Shown piece after piece: positions 17,169 through 28,647 of a stretch of 47,149 nt of DNA (the first letter of the stretch is position 1; the number at the start of each line of letters is the position of its first letter). The position numbers and the translations under genes were made by a program. Source of the stretch: Methanosaeta sp. PtaU1.Bin112 (GTDB lineage: Archaea > Halobacteriota > Methanosarcinia > Methanotrichales > Methanotrichaceae); the NCBI GenBank assembly GCA_002067705.1, contig MVRL01000181.1, forward strand, positions 1 to 47,149. The letters run 5' to 3'. The notes beneath the pieces were generated by a model that worked only from the letters and a program-made list of their open reading frames with translations, did no database searches and had not been told where the DNA came from.

Positions 17169-18617
17169 ATGAAGATATACAGCACCATTTCCCGAGAGAA
17201 AGAGAGATTAGAAACCATTCACAGCGGACGTATTAATCTATTCGTCTGCGGTCCCACGGTATATGACGATTCTCACATCGGCCATGCCAGGACCTATGTT
17301 GCTTTTGATGTGGTGGCCCGTTATCTTAAATACAGAGGCTACAGCGTCTTTTATCTACAGAATATCACCGATGTTGACGACAAGATCATCAACCGTGCCG
17401 CTGAGAGTGGCGTTTCGCCCCGCTATTTAGCAAGGAAATTTGAACAGAGGTATCTGGAAGATATGCAGGCTCTGGGCGTCACCAATGTAAACTACTACGC
17501 AAGGGCTACAGAGCACATTCCGGAGATCATCTCCCAGATAGAGAGGCTGATGGAAAAGGGATTTGCCTATGAAACCGATACAGGCGTCTACTTCGATGAA
17601 TCACTATTCCCTGATTTTGGAAAGCTGTCTCATCAAAGCGCAGAGAAACTGAAAAAGCACAGAATCGAGCCGGATCCGACCAAAAGGAACAGCGGGGACT
17701 TTGCTCTGTGGAAGAAGAGGCAGGAAGGAGAAGGCAGCAGCGGCCACGGCAATCAAGATGACCAGTTTGATGAAGAGGTAGTCTGGGACTCGCCTTGGGG
17801 AAAGGGGAGGCCTGGCTGGCATATCGAAGATACAGCTATTACTGAAACCTATTTCGGGCCGCAGTACGATATCCATGGCGGAGCCATGGATCTCATATTC
17901 CCCCATCATGAGGCTGAAATTGCTCAAATGGAGGCGGCATCCGGGAAAAAGCCATTGGTCAAGTACTGGATGCATACTGGCTTTCTTAATGTCGGGGGAG
18001 AGAAGATGTCCAAGTCCCTGGGCAACTTCACCACCATCCGGGATATGCTAAAGGAATATGATCCACAGGCCTTCCGGCTCTTTGTTCTGCTCTCTCATTA
18101 TAGCAGTGCCATAGACTTCTCACCTGATGCCCTAAAGCAGGCACATAGAAGCCTTGAGAGGCTGCAGAAGGCTGCTCGAATCATCACCGAGAGCATTGAA
18201 AATGAAGACGATGAAGACCGCGATCTTGGGACAATAGAGGATGCCGATCCGTTTGTGGCCGCTGCCAGAGCGCAGTTCCTGGAGCATATGGACAATGACT
18301 TCAATACTCCCTATGCCCTGCGCACCCTATTTGATTTGATAAGGGATATCAACCGGCGCATAAATGACGGGAAGATATCGCAAAAGGGCTTGAAAGAAGC
18401 AAGAGAGCTTCTCCTTCAGGCCGGAGAGGTTCTGGGATTGAGTTTCTTTTCTCCTGTAGTGATGGCTGGGGAGAAGGCAGAGGTCGATATTGCGACGAAG
18501 CTCGCAGAGACGCTGATCTGGACCAGACAGAGGCTGCGAGAGAAGAAGGACTGGCAGATCGCCGATGAGATCCGAAATCGGATGAAGGAGTTGGGTATTG
18601 CAGTTGAGGATTCCTAA
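17169..18617 (+). CDS. cysS: Cysteinyl-tRNA synthetase
   Basis: 482 aa class I synthetase charging tRNA-Cys with cysteine. CGPTVYD then HIGH (SHIGHARTY, about residues 36-39), zinc-ligand region with HH (FPHHEAEIAQ), and KMSKS (GEKMSKSLGN, about 278-282). The start at 17169 gives the family-typical MKIYSTISREKE; the frame also runs back through the tRNA, but that part cannot be protein. No ribosome site is possible other than within the tRNA: release of the tRNA 3' end would leave a leaderless mRNA starting TC-AUG. The window also holds pscS, so both routes to Cys-tRNA exist. Confidence 0.97.
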   Translation: MKIYSTISREKERLETIHSGRINLFVCGPTVYDDSHIGHARTYVAFDVVARYLKYRGYSVFYLQNITDVDDKIINRAAESGVSPRYLARKFEQRYLEDMQALGVTNVNYYARATEHIPEIISQIERLMEKGFAYETDTGVYFDESLFPDFGKLSHQSAEKLKKHRIEPDPTKRNSGDFALWKKRQEGEGSSGHGNQDDQFDEEVVWDSPWGKGRPGWHIEDTAITETYFGPQYDIHGGAMDLIFPHHEAEIAQMEAASGKKPLVKYWMHTGFLNVGGEKMSKSLGNFTTIRDMLKEYDPQAFRLFVLLSHYSSAIDFSPDALKQAHRSLERLQKAARIITESIENEDDEDRDLGTIEDADPFVAAARAQFLEHMDNDFNTPYALRTLFDLIRDINRRINDGKISQKGLKEARELLLQAGEVLGLSFFSPVVMAGEKAEVDIATKLAETLIWTRQRLREKKDWQIADEIRNRMKELGIAVEDS

Positions 18618-18726
18618 ATCCGAATTGCGGTCCGGGATATGGGCGTTCAAGATCACCCATAGATTTTCTTTGTTTTATCGTCATCCTTGCCTTGCTGTCA
18701 TCGAAAAGCTTTTAATATCACCTCAG

Positions 18727-18740
18727 TTAACAATTGTGAT
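18727..18740. promoter_or_regulatory. Sulfur-island operator A
   Basis: TTAACAATTGTGAT, core ACAATTGT at 18730-18737, about 20 bp after a TATA-like TTTTAATAT (18710-18718). Precedes winged-helix gene 1. One of eight copies. Confidence 0.8.
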
Positions 18741-18759
18741 CGGTGAAACAAATAAATGA

Positions 18760-19023
18760 GGGATCGTCTTTGCCGGCGCCAATCTTTCGCCGCATAACCT
18801 GAACCGCCTGCCTGCCTCAGCCAGGCGCGTCGCTGAATTGCTGAAATCGGAGAGCCTTCTCACACAAAAGGAGATCATAACCAAAACCTATCTTCCTGCC
18901 CGGACGGTCAGATACGCACTGAATCGGCTCAAGGAAGAAAACCTTCTCCAGGAGAGGTTCTCATTTAGGGACGCGCGGCAGAGCCTGTACAGCCTGAATT
19001 TGAGGGCTCAATATCGGAGGTGA
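18760..19023 (+). CDS. Winged-helix protein 1 (start codon unclear)
   Basis: About 87 aa. The winged-helix DNA-binding domain covers LTQKEIITKTYLPARTVRYALNRLKEENLLQERF, then a C-terminal DARQSLYSL shared with two paralogues (20832, 35468). GGTGA at about 18741 is followed nine bases later by ATGAGGGAT at 18756, but that ATG is +1 out of frame and runs into a stop after 13 codons (Met-Arg-Asp-Arg-Leu-Cys...). The winged-helix frame itself opens at GGG-ATC (18760) with no ATG, GTG or TTG before residue 27. Paralogue 3 shows exactly the same arrangement. Under operator A; likely a small transcription factor of the sulfur regulon. Confidence 0.65.
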   Translation, partial: GIVFAGANLSPHNLNRLPASARRVAELLKSESLLTQKEIITKTYLPARTVRYALNRLKEENLLQERFSFRDARQSLYSLNLRAQYRR

Positions 19024-19131
19024 TCTCGTCCTAAGTTCAATTTTTTGACCTGCTTTTTGCATGGCGGAATATGAAATTGCACAATGGCTGATTGATGCCG
19101 ATTTGATTTAGCGTATATATATAGAAATTGT

Positions 19132-20124
19132 TTATAAGTCTCTAAAGGGCGTAATATCACATCCTGTGCATGGCAAGCACATTGTCTCGGCTAAGTCCGG
19201 CCTCAGATCATGCTCGGCTAGAATCTTTTTTGTGGCCCTTGCCAATGAAAGTAGTCTCTCGGGAGACGGCCGCTTTACATCGATATCTCCTTTTCTTAAG
19301 GGGTGCGGCGAAATAGGCCTCAAGATGGGTATTACACCCATATCAGCGAGCTTGGCAACCCCCGCTAGAACGCATTCATCGCTCTCTCCCAGCCCCAGAA
19401 TAAAGTTAGAGGAAACCCTATTTTCTCCGAAGATGAGCACTGCTTTCTCCAGGGACTTAAGAATATGCTCGAGAGATAGGCTAGGGCAGACTCTGGAGAA
19501 GATTTCGCTGTCCATAGTCTCTACATTGTATTTAATCTCAGTTGCACCGGCATGCTTCAGCTCCTCTGAGGAGGTTTCTGTAGGGTAGACGGAAACACCG
19601 ATGGGCACGTCATATCTGGCTCTAAGGGCCAATACAACCGATACTGCCCTTTTTACCTCTTCTTCTGCTGAGCTCTCTACCCCGCTGGTGAGGGATATGG
19701 CTCTAAGTAGCCCTGTCCTCCAGGCTTCTTGCACAAGCTCCAGTATCTCCTCTCGATCTTTTATCTCTCCTTCGAGTCTGGGAACCGGGCAGAACTTGCA
19801 GTCATAAACGCACCTACCACTAATGGTAAGATATGCCTGCTCAGGACAATGGCTGAGGGCAGGCTCAAGGCGTCCGGAGACTATTGGTTTTCCGTCCTTG
19901 ATCAGGATGACATCGCTGCAGCATTTGATCACCTTGAGAGGAGAATTCTTATTTGCCGCCAGCCTCACCCTATGGCCACCAGATTTGAAAAAGAATGATT
20001 CAATACCGGCTCCAGGACCCGCGCTGGGCCTGGTGGTTCTGAGGGCATCCTTTAAGAGCTCCTCGTTGATATCAGCACTGCCGATGCTCACCAGCAGGGC
20101 TTTGATCTCGGCATTCATCACCAT
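19132..20124 (-). CDS. Radical SAM protein (biotin-synthase-like fold), function unknown
   Basis: About 330 aa. The radical SAM cluster motif CxxxCxxC (GRCVYDCKFCP) is at about 105-115. The TIM-barrel features that follow include SLTSGVESS, YNVETMD and FILGLGES, as in BioB/PylB/HydE-type enzymes. A second Cys group near the end (MCLPCTGCD) could bind an additional cluster. The start is uncertain: ATG 20124 or 20118 follow GAAGG, while the frame extends to ATG 20211 without a conserved look. It could serve cofactor or sulfur metabolism given its neighbours, but I cannot name the reaction. Confidence 0.85.
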   Translation of the reverse strand: MVMNAEIKALLVSIGSADINEELLKDALRTTRPSAGPGAGIESFFFKSGGHRVRLAANKNSPLKVIKCCSDVILIKDGKPIVSGRLEPALSHCPEQAYLTISGRCVYDCKFCPVPRLEGEIKDREEILELVQEAWRTGLLRAISLTSGVESSAEEEVKRAVSVVLALRARYDVPIGVSVYPTETSSEELKHAGATEIKYNVETMDSEIFSRVCPSLSLEHILKSLEKAVLIFGENRVSSNFILGLGESDECVLAGVAKLADMGVIPILRPISPHPLRKGDIDVKRPSPERLLSLARATKKILAEHDLRPDLAETMCLPCTGCDITPFRDL

Positions 20125-20273
20125 AGATACGCCTTCAATTGATCTCGCAAATGTTATAGAATCACTTGAGGAAATGGCCGTCAGGCCATATGAATAATAG
20201 CAATGCGGCAAAATGCGTCAGGGAAAAAAGTTAGTAAATCAAGCCCATTGGCAGATCTCAGTTGCCTGCTGCA

Positions 20274-20519
20274 CTAGCAGCAAGAGGGAATCGCGCAGCC
20301 CTCGCCCTGTGGCTTTGATACGCAATTGCCGATGGGGCAGCTAGCAGCGCAGGAGGATGCACCGCTCTCTCCCTGTGAGCAGGTCCCGGCGCAGCCTTGC
20401 AGGCATTCAGAGGGCCCGCAGGATATGCCGCCCGGGCAGATGCATGATCCGGTTTGTCCAAGTACCGATGCCATTCCTGCAAACAGCAGGAGAAGGGATA
20501 TAACAGCTATTTTCTTCAT
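20274..20519 (-). CDS. Small Cys-rich exported protein
   Basis: 81 aa. Signal peptide MKKIAVISLLLLFAGMASVLG, then a mature chain with over a dozen cysteines in short spacings (CICPGG, CGPSEC, CAGTC, CPIGNC, and CC at the end). Such a protein could bind metal or store thiols outside the membrane, or be disulfide cross-linked. The ATG at 20519 is chosen because it gives a perfect signal peptide; the upstream part of the frame is not protein-like. Stands alone beside the radical SAM gene. Confidence 0.75.
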   Translation of the reverse strand: MKKIAVISLLLLFAGMASVLGQTGSCICPGGISCGPSECLQGCAGTCSQGESGASSCAASCPIGNCVSKPQGEGCAIPSCC

Positions 20520-20797
20520 ATTGATACCACTCTCTTCATCTCTTTGAACGCCGCGCGTTCGCAACATGAGCTTATCTTTATGGCATATGACGATTTGGAT
20601 TCTGGCAATATGCATTGGAGTTTTTATGGCAGATTCAAACTAAATTACAATATAAAATAATATTATTTTATCAAATTAAGTCTAATTTTTGAGAAATCCT
20701 CTCTATGGTCATTGGATCAATCCTCTTGCCCTAATTGATCTCTCTCAAATTGGGCTCTGCTCCTCCAATTAATCGACGAATGCCTTATATAGATGTG

Positions 20798-20811
20798 TTC
20801 ACAATTGTTAT
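20798..20811. promoter_or_regulatory. Sulfur-island operator B
   Basis: TTCACAATTGTTAT, core at 20801-20808, about 17 bp after TATA-like CTTATATAG. Lies 20 bp before the start of the Cys-rich winged-helix gene. Confidence 0.8.
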
Positions 20812-20831
20812 TCGATCAAATAGGAGAGCCT

Positions 20832-21446
20832 ATGAATCTCATGAGCGTTTTCAGAGCAATTGCAGTTTTAAGCCTCATTGTAGTCCCGGCTATATCTCAA
20901 CCCGGCATGAATGGCTGTGAATGCACGCAGAGGGACTGCCACGCTAAGGCTGCAATGGATTGTTGCAGCAAATCCCAGGATGGGTACATCTCCCAAATCT
21001 GCACCTGCTCCGGGCTGGTTTCATCATATTTCTGGACGGATTACTTTGATCCGTCCTATTTCAGCGTGGGCAAGAGCGGATCACGCTCCTCTGGCTTTCC
21101 CGGCTCAAGAGCCTCAGAGAGCTCTGACAAATCCGCTGCATTATCCCAGGGCTATCCTGCGGCAACGGCAATAGCCTCAGCATCAAAGAATGTTGGTCCA
21201 CCAGACCCGGATGTCCTGGAATATCTTCCGCCTTCCGCCAGGCACGTCTTCCGAGTGCTGGCGTCCGACGGCCCTCTCACCCAGAAGGATCTAATCAGCC
21301 GAACCGATCTTCCACCCAGGACTGTGAGATATGCTCTGGACAGGCTCAAAGGAGAAGAGATGGTTGAGGAACGCTTTTGCTTTCGAGACGCAAGGCAAAG
21401 CCTCTATAGCTTGCAGGGAATGCCGGCATACCAAATGAGGAGCTAA
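20832..21446 (+). CDS. Winged-helix protein 2 with signal-like, Cys-rich N-terminus
   Basis: About 204 aa in one uninterrupted frame. Residues 1-25 form a hydrophobic signal/anchor segment (FRAIAVLSLIVVPAIS). Residues about 28-60 are Cys-rich (CECTQRDC, CC, CTC), then comes a Ser/Gly/Ala linker. The last 85 residues are the same winged helix as proteins 1 and 3 (LTQKDLISRTDLPPRTVRYALDRLK, DARQSLYSL). AGGAG five bases before ATG 20832 fixes the start; an upstream in-frame ATG at 20793 lies before the operator. A DNA-binding domain behind an export-type segment is unusual: either membrane-tethered or a cytoplasmic thiol/metal sensor. Its 3' end overlaps the opposite gene by 101 bases. Confidence 0.75.
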   Translation: MNLMSVFRAIAVLSLIVVPAISQPGMNGCECTQRDCHAKAAMDCCSKSQDGYISQICTCSGLVSSYFWTDYFDPSYFSVGKSGSRSSGFPGSRASESSDKSAALSQGYPAATAIASASKNVGPPDPDVLEYLPPSARHVFRVLASDGPLTQKDLISRTDLPPRTVRYALDRLKGEEMVEERFCFRDARQSLYSLQGMPAYQMRS

Positions 21447-21927
21447 TTAAGGTTTTTATTACTATGAATTTAATTTTTACATCCCGGTCAGGTTTTTCAC
21501 ATATGTATTCATTTTCCTTGACCTCTGTTATCATCTCCTTCACTCCCCACTTCAGCTCCTTTAAATCCTCCTTAATAGATTTAATGTCATCTTTCATCTC
21601 AAGGAAGACGGGGACCGCCTTACCTAACTGGAAGGTGACGAATAGATGAGCATAACTTTCTGCTCTCATAACCTCTCCCTCGTAGTTCTCTGTGACCATC
21701 TTTGATACGATTGCCTTTGCAGGGCGCTTGGCCTCAGCTAGCTTTCTAAAATAATCAATTTCTTTCTCGCCGCCCTCAACCAAGACCATCACCTGTTGTT
21801 CCTTCTCTGCTTCTATGCTATAGGCCTCGAACATTTTAATTCCTGATGACAATGCCAAGTTCATTAAGAGGAGCTTGTAGTCTACATTATGGACCCTTGG
21901 GCCGATGACTGTGATTTTGAGCTTCAT
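21346..21927 (-). CDS. Acylphosphatase-like protein with coiled-coil tail
   Basis: 193 aa. The first 85 residues (KITVIGPRVHNVDYKLLLMNLALSSGIKMFEAY...VMVLVEGGEKEIDYF) resemble the acylphosphatase ferredoxin-like fold found as stand-alone proteins in methanosarcinal genomes. The usual catalytic VxGRVQGV loop is changed (VIGPRVHNV), so activity is doubtful. Then come a helical region (FLEMKDDIKSIKEDLKELKWGVKEM) and about 35 residues encoded antisense to the winged-helix gene, possibly acquired by loss of an earlier stop. Function unknown. Confidence 0.6.
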   Translation of the reverse strand: MKLKITVIGPRVHNVDYKLLLMNLALSSGIKMFEAYSIEAEKEQQVMVLVEGGEKEIDYFRKLAEAKRPAKAIVSKMVTENYEGEVMRAESYAHLFVTFQLGKAVPVFLEMKDDIKSIKEDLKELKWGVKEMITEVKENEYICEKPDRDVKIKFIVIKTLISSSFGMPAFPASYRGFALRLESKSVPQPSLLL

Positions 21928-22087
21928 ATCTCTCGATTATGGTTCTGGGCAATAATTGTTTTGGACTTTAGAATTAGAACAGAGTCTTGGGTGTGGGGAC
22001 AACACAAACTGCATCCAGATTTGTAGGCCAAACACATATCACTATCACATCAAGCAAATTCTGCCTCTATGCTAATCATTAAGGTGT

Positions 22088-22801
22088 TTGCCCTTAGTAG
22101 TATCATCCGGTGATCTACAATGGGTGATCTACTTTGTTGAGAGAGAAACGGACTTTCGTAACACTGAGAGGACAGGATGTGGCCCAGGCAAAATCAATTT
22201 CCCAACTGCTTGGAATGCAATCAGCCTAGGACCATTTTACGAGATCAGTGGAAACCTGACCCTTGCCAGGGTGCACTATGGAGAGGATCTAAAGATAGAA
22301 GAAGCGGAACATGGGCAATGGCATCCTCATGTGGCCATATCCTTAGACCATCTGGGGAGGGCGCTCAAGTCCCAGGGAAACATAAAAGATGCCTACCTCT
22401 ATTTCCAGCGGGCACTGGAGGTTGCTGAAGCCTCTTTCGGGCCTCTCCATCCGGAAGTGGCATTGCGGGCTTGCATTCTGGGAGACCTGCTCTATGATCT
22501 AGGAGGGTTTAGCGAAGCCCGATCACAATATCGGCGGGCACTTGCAATCATGGAAGCGTTATCCGGAGAGGATCATTTGGATGTGGCGATAATACTGAAA
22601 TCTCTAGGAAATACGGCCAAGGCACAGGGCGAGGATGCAGAGGCACGTGCCTTCTTTGTGAGGTCCTTGGAGATACTTCGCAACAAATTGGGGGATGATC
22701 ATCCTTACACTGTCATCACTGAAGAGTATTTGAATAAATTACCACAGACTCAATCGCCTCAGATGGATATGGATGACGAGCAAGATCTTTTATATCTCTA
22801 A
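22088..22801 (+). CDS. TPR-repeat protein (possibly N-terminally truncated)
   Basis: 237 aa at most. At least three tetratricopeptide repeats of the 42-residue kinesin-light-chain type are visible at about 75-205 (HPHVAISLDHLGRALKSQG, HPEVALRACILGDLLYDLGG, HLDVAIILKSLGNTAKAQG, HPYTVITEE). TPRs mediate protein contacts. The first 60 residues are not repeat-like and no good start was found (TTG 22088 lies too close to AAGGTG), so the gene may be the remains of a longer TPR protein. Stops in a T-rich run facing the moaD-like gene. Confidence 0.65.
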   Translation: MPLVVSSGDLQWVIYFVERETDFRNTERTGCGPGKINFPTAWNAISLGPFYEISGNLTLARVHYGEDLKIEEAEHGQWHPHVAISLDHLGRALKSQGNIKDAYLYFQRALEVAEASFGPLHPEVALRACILGDLLYDLGGFSEARSQYRRALAIMEALSGEDHLDVAIILKSLGNTAKAQGEDAEARAFFVRSLEILRNKLGDDHPYTVITEEYLNKLPQTQSPQMDMDDEQDLLYL

Positions 22802-22844
22802 TTTTTTTATTAATAAAATATTACTCATTGATGCTCTCGCAAAA

Positions 22845-23123
22845 TCATCCTCCTGCTATAGGTGGAAGTATGGCCACTTCATCTCCATCGGAAAGCGTTG
22901 TATTCAGACCTTCAAGAAAATCCACATTTTTCCTATTCTTCATTAGGATGACATACTCTCGAATCCTGCCCGACTCATCAAAGATGGCTGATTTCATGTT
23001 TTTATGGGATGCGCAAAGGATATCAAGAAGCTCCTTTACAGTAGATCCATCCCGCAACTCTACCTGCAAATCCTTCCCCAGGATATCTCGGAAGTTCGCG
23101 AACGCTCTGATATGTATGATCAT
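22845..23123 (-). CDS. MoaD/ThiS-type sulfur carrier protein ending in Gly-Gly
   Basis: 92-aa beta-grasp protein with C-terminus PPIAGG, ready for adenylation by a ThiF/MoeB-type E1 and thiocarboxylation. The family pattern is clear: IIHIRAFANFRDILG, TVKELLDIL, LSDGDEVAILPPIAGG. GAGGATCA before ATG 23123 supports the start. It is the third gene after metY and metX (40 bases from metX), which suggests it supplies sulfide to O-acetylhomoserine, as HcyS does in the thiocarboxylate-dependent methionine route of Wolinella. MoaD or a general SAMP role is the alternative. The E1 candidate is at 31863. Confidence 0.85.
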   Translation of the reverse strand: MIIHIRAFANFRDILGKDLQVELRDGSTVKELLDILCASHKNMKSAIFDESGRIREYVILMKNRKNVDFLEGLNTTLSDGDEVAILPPIAGG

Positions 23124-23163
23124 TGATCCTCAAGAGCAATGCAGGAAGGCAATAGAATGATCA

Positions 23164-25989
<2,826 letters not shown>

Positions 25990-26157
25990 CATATTTAAAT
26001 TTATCTCGGATAGGTTCTGTCAAGTCTGCGGTAGTTCTCCATCCTAGAATAACCTGTTAAAACTTGGTATCTATTAAGAGTTGAGATTGAGGCAAAAATG
26101 GCCATGAACAAGCCACGTTTAATTTCTTGTTCATGGCGCTCTTACGGCTTGCCTGCA

Positions 26158-27128
26158 TCAGAATACTCTATCGTAGAAGCTAGTGTCGAATAGGTCCTCC
26201 GCAGTCAATTTTTTTGTGATATATTTTAGCTTGTAGTTCTCAGTCGCGTATTCCAGGGTGGACGAGATCTCTTCATGAGGATCAGAGATCCACTTGCCAT
26301 CCCAGGTTTGGAGGGATCTTTTTACCTGATCAATGTCCTGGTTGGTCCTGGCGGCAAAGATCTTTGCAGCCTCGTCTGGATGCTCGTTGATGTATAGAGT
26401 TGCATTGTTATGAATTCTGAGTATCTGCAATACCAGGTCAGGATTATCCCGGATTAGCTCTCCGCTGACTACCAGACTGCAGCAGGCATGATTTGGCCAC
26501 ATCTCTCCTGATGGGACCACCGATTCACCTTTGCCATTCAGCTCAATAATGGCAGGAGACGGATGGGGCAGGAAGACGCCATCTATCTTACCAGCGGAAA
26601 GAGCTGTTATGGCTGGACCAGGATCCATGGCTTTAATATCAACTTTAGCTATATCGACTCCGTTGTCGATCAGCCATTTCTTCAATACAATACAATATCC
26701 TGAATCGATCCTGGCGGAAAGGTGCCAATGCTCAACCCAGACAGAGAATTCGGTCCGTCGTAGGTTGCGTTGGGCTTAAGAACCAGGTTTGAGCCATTGA
26801 TGTTCACCGCTGCGACTATCTTGGCATCAAGGCCCTGAGATATCGCCGAGATCGGCGGCGCAGTGCCCACATAGGCAATGTCCAGCTCACCTGCAACCAT
26901 CGCCTGCATCTCAGGAACTCCTGTGGGAAACTGGAACTCTTTGACTTCAGTTATCCCAAATGGCTTCAGTTCATCCTGCCACCAGCCTTTCTCAAAGGCA
27001 ACCGTTTCTGCTATTTGATGAGTGCTGGGCTGATATCCGATATTCAGAACGGAGCCTGCGGCAAAAGCCGGGTAGCTGAGGTACAGCATCAGCAACATAA
27101 ATACGGCTGTTGTTATTGCTTTTTTCAC
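26158..27128 (-). pseudogene. NitT/TauT-type solute-binding protein broken by a 5-bp duplication
   Basis: Periplasmic-type binding protein of the nitrate/sulfonate/taurine family (LNIGYQPSTHQIAETVAFEKGWW, MVAGELDIAYVGTAPP, GSIQDIVL). Signal peptide MKKAITTAVFMLLMLYLSYPAFA. Start GTG 27128 has AAGGTGA five bases before it. At 26684-26693 AATAC occurs twice in tandem (plus strand). Removing one unit joins the frames as GSIQDIVL-KKWLIDNG with no other change, giving about 320 aa. Both halves otherwise look intact, so the event is recent or reversible. Operator D precedes it; no permease or ATPase gene is adjacent. Confidence 0.88.
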
Positions 27129-27165
27129 GACCATCACCTTCAATTGAGATAGCTTCATGTGCTCA

Positions 27166-27179
27166 ATAACAATTGTTAT
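27166..27179. promoter_or_regulatory. Sulfur-island operator D
   Basis: ATAACAATTGTTAT, a perfect 14-bp palindrome, core 27169-27176, 24 bp downstream of TATA-like ACATATACT (minus strand, about 27192-27200), before the broken binding-protein gene. Confidence 0.85.
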
Positions 27180-27311
27180 CATGAGCTGGAGAGTATATGT
27201 AGTTTTCCCATTTAATCATCAAATTCTCCTATTTGGGAAAATATCATAGAAAATCTTCCGAGCTCCTTCGATAGTGCATGATCCATATGCCTTTCCGCAA
27301 GCTTTATATTG

Positions 27312-27325
27312 ATAACAATTGTTAA
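27312..27325. promoter_or_regulatory. Sulfur-island operator E
   Basis: ATAACAATTGTTAA, core 27315-27322, 12 bp (centres) after TATA TTTATATT (27303-27310), before the antiporter-tusA-iscS-iscU operon. The GGGAGG ribosome site follows at 27330. Confidence 0.85.
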
Positions 27326-27342
27326 CATAGGGAGGAAGGTCC

Positions 27343-28614
27343 ATGAATTGGCTGCCGTCGTTTTTAATTCATATCTTGGTGATGCTGTCTCTAGCTCGCA
27401 TCTTGGGCAGCTTTGCCAGACAGCTTCATCAGCCAGCAGTCTTGGGTGAGATTATTGGAGGGATAATTCTTGGCCCAACTGTATTCGGTGCTCTGGCTCC
27501 GGCTTTGCAGCCCGCGGTCTTCCCGCCATCAGGAGATGCATTTCATCTTCTCAATGCCCTTGCTCAACTAGGTCTTATAGCATTCGTCTTCATCGCTGGC
27601 ATGGAAGTGGATCTGGATTGCATAAGAGGCCGGGAAAAAGGTGCAATTTCTACAAGCATCTGTGGCATAGTTCTTCCATTTGCCCTTGGATATGCCGTGG
27701 TTATCCTGATCCCAGATTTATGGAGAATTTCCATTGAAGATCGCCAATTATTTGCCCTTTTCATGGGAACAGCTCTCTCCATTTCCGCTTTGCCAGTGAT
27801 CGCCAGGATTCTCATGGATCTCGATCTCATGAGGAGCGAATTGGGTGGGATAATTATGATTGCAGCCACGATAAATGATATCTTTGGCTGGTGCGCCTTT
27901 GCCCTGATTCTGACCAGTTTGAAGGCGAGCATCAGCCCCAGCCTGGATCTTATTCTCACCGTCGGAATGCTTGCCTTGGCCTTTAGCGTTCTCTATTTCA
28001 TAAAAAGGAAGGGAATCAATCCCGTTGAGCCGCTTTGGGGTGGCATCATTGACCTCATTGCTCTGGCCATGCTTACGGCATCTCTGGCTTCACAGTTAAT
28101 GGGCGGGCACGGCATAGTAGCCGCATTTCTCGCCGGACTGATTCTCTCGGAGAGACGGAGCCGAAAGGAGAGCATCCTGAAAAGGATTTACCTTCCGGTT
28201 ATGACCATACTGACTCCGATATACTTCGTATCCGTGGGGCTTAAAACAGACTTTGCAGCTGACTTTGATGCGACTATAGTCCTTCTGATATTTGCCGTTG
28301 CCTGTGCGGGCAAGATCGTCGGCGCTAGCCTGGGTGCCACGGCCGCAGGCATAGAGAATCGAAAGGCATTGGCAGTCGGCTTCGGGCTGAATGCCAGAGG
28401 GGCAATGGAAATTGCCCTGGCCTCGGCTGCCCTGCACTACGGATTGATCGAAGCGCATATTTTCGTTGGCCTGGTGATCATGGCCCTGGCCACGACGGTT
28501 ATATGCAGCATTGGCCTCCCGTGGCTGATGAAGACTCGTCCGGTCTCGCCAAAAGCATGGGATCCTCTGCCTTTGCATGAGCAGGCGGGCAGTTACAATT
28601 ATCTGGAAAGTTAG
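27343..28614 (+). CDS. CPA2-family cation:proton antiporter
   Basis: 423 aa, about 12 membrane helices, Kef/NapA type (QPAVLGEIIGGIILGP, GLIAFVFIAGMEVDL, TALSISALPVIARIL with the conserved NDI region ATINDIFGWCAFAL, GLNARGAMEIALA). No C-terminal TrkA-N domain, so it is a plain Na+/H+ or K+/H+ exchanger rather than KefB/C. GGGAGG eight bases before ATG. First gene of an operon with tusA, iscS and iscU under operator E; its part in sulfur assimilation (ion balance during sulfide or Cys uptake, or export of an anion) is an open question. Confidence 0.88.
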   Translation: MNWLPSFLIHILVMLSLARILGSFARQLHQPAVLGEIIGGIILGPTVFGALAPALQPAVFPPSGDAFHLLNALAQLGLIAFVFIAGMEVDLDCIRGREKGAISTSICGIVLPFALGYAVVILIPDLWRISIEDRQLFALFMGTALSISALPVIARILMDLDLMRSELGGIIMIAATINDIFGWCAFALILTSLKASISPSLDLILTVGMLALAFSVLYFIKRKGINPVEPLWGGIIDLIALAMLTASLASQLMGGHGIVAAFLAGLILSERRSRKESILKRIYLPVMTILTPIYFVSVGLKTDFAADFDATIVLLIFAVACAGKIVGASLGATAAGIENRKALAVGFGLNARGAMEIALASAALHYGLIEAHIFVGLVIMALATTVICSIGLPWLMKTRPVSPKAWDPLPLHEQAGSYNYLES

Positions 28615-28647
28615 GAGTGATTCTAATGAGACTCAAGGTGAATGCAA

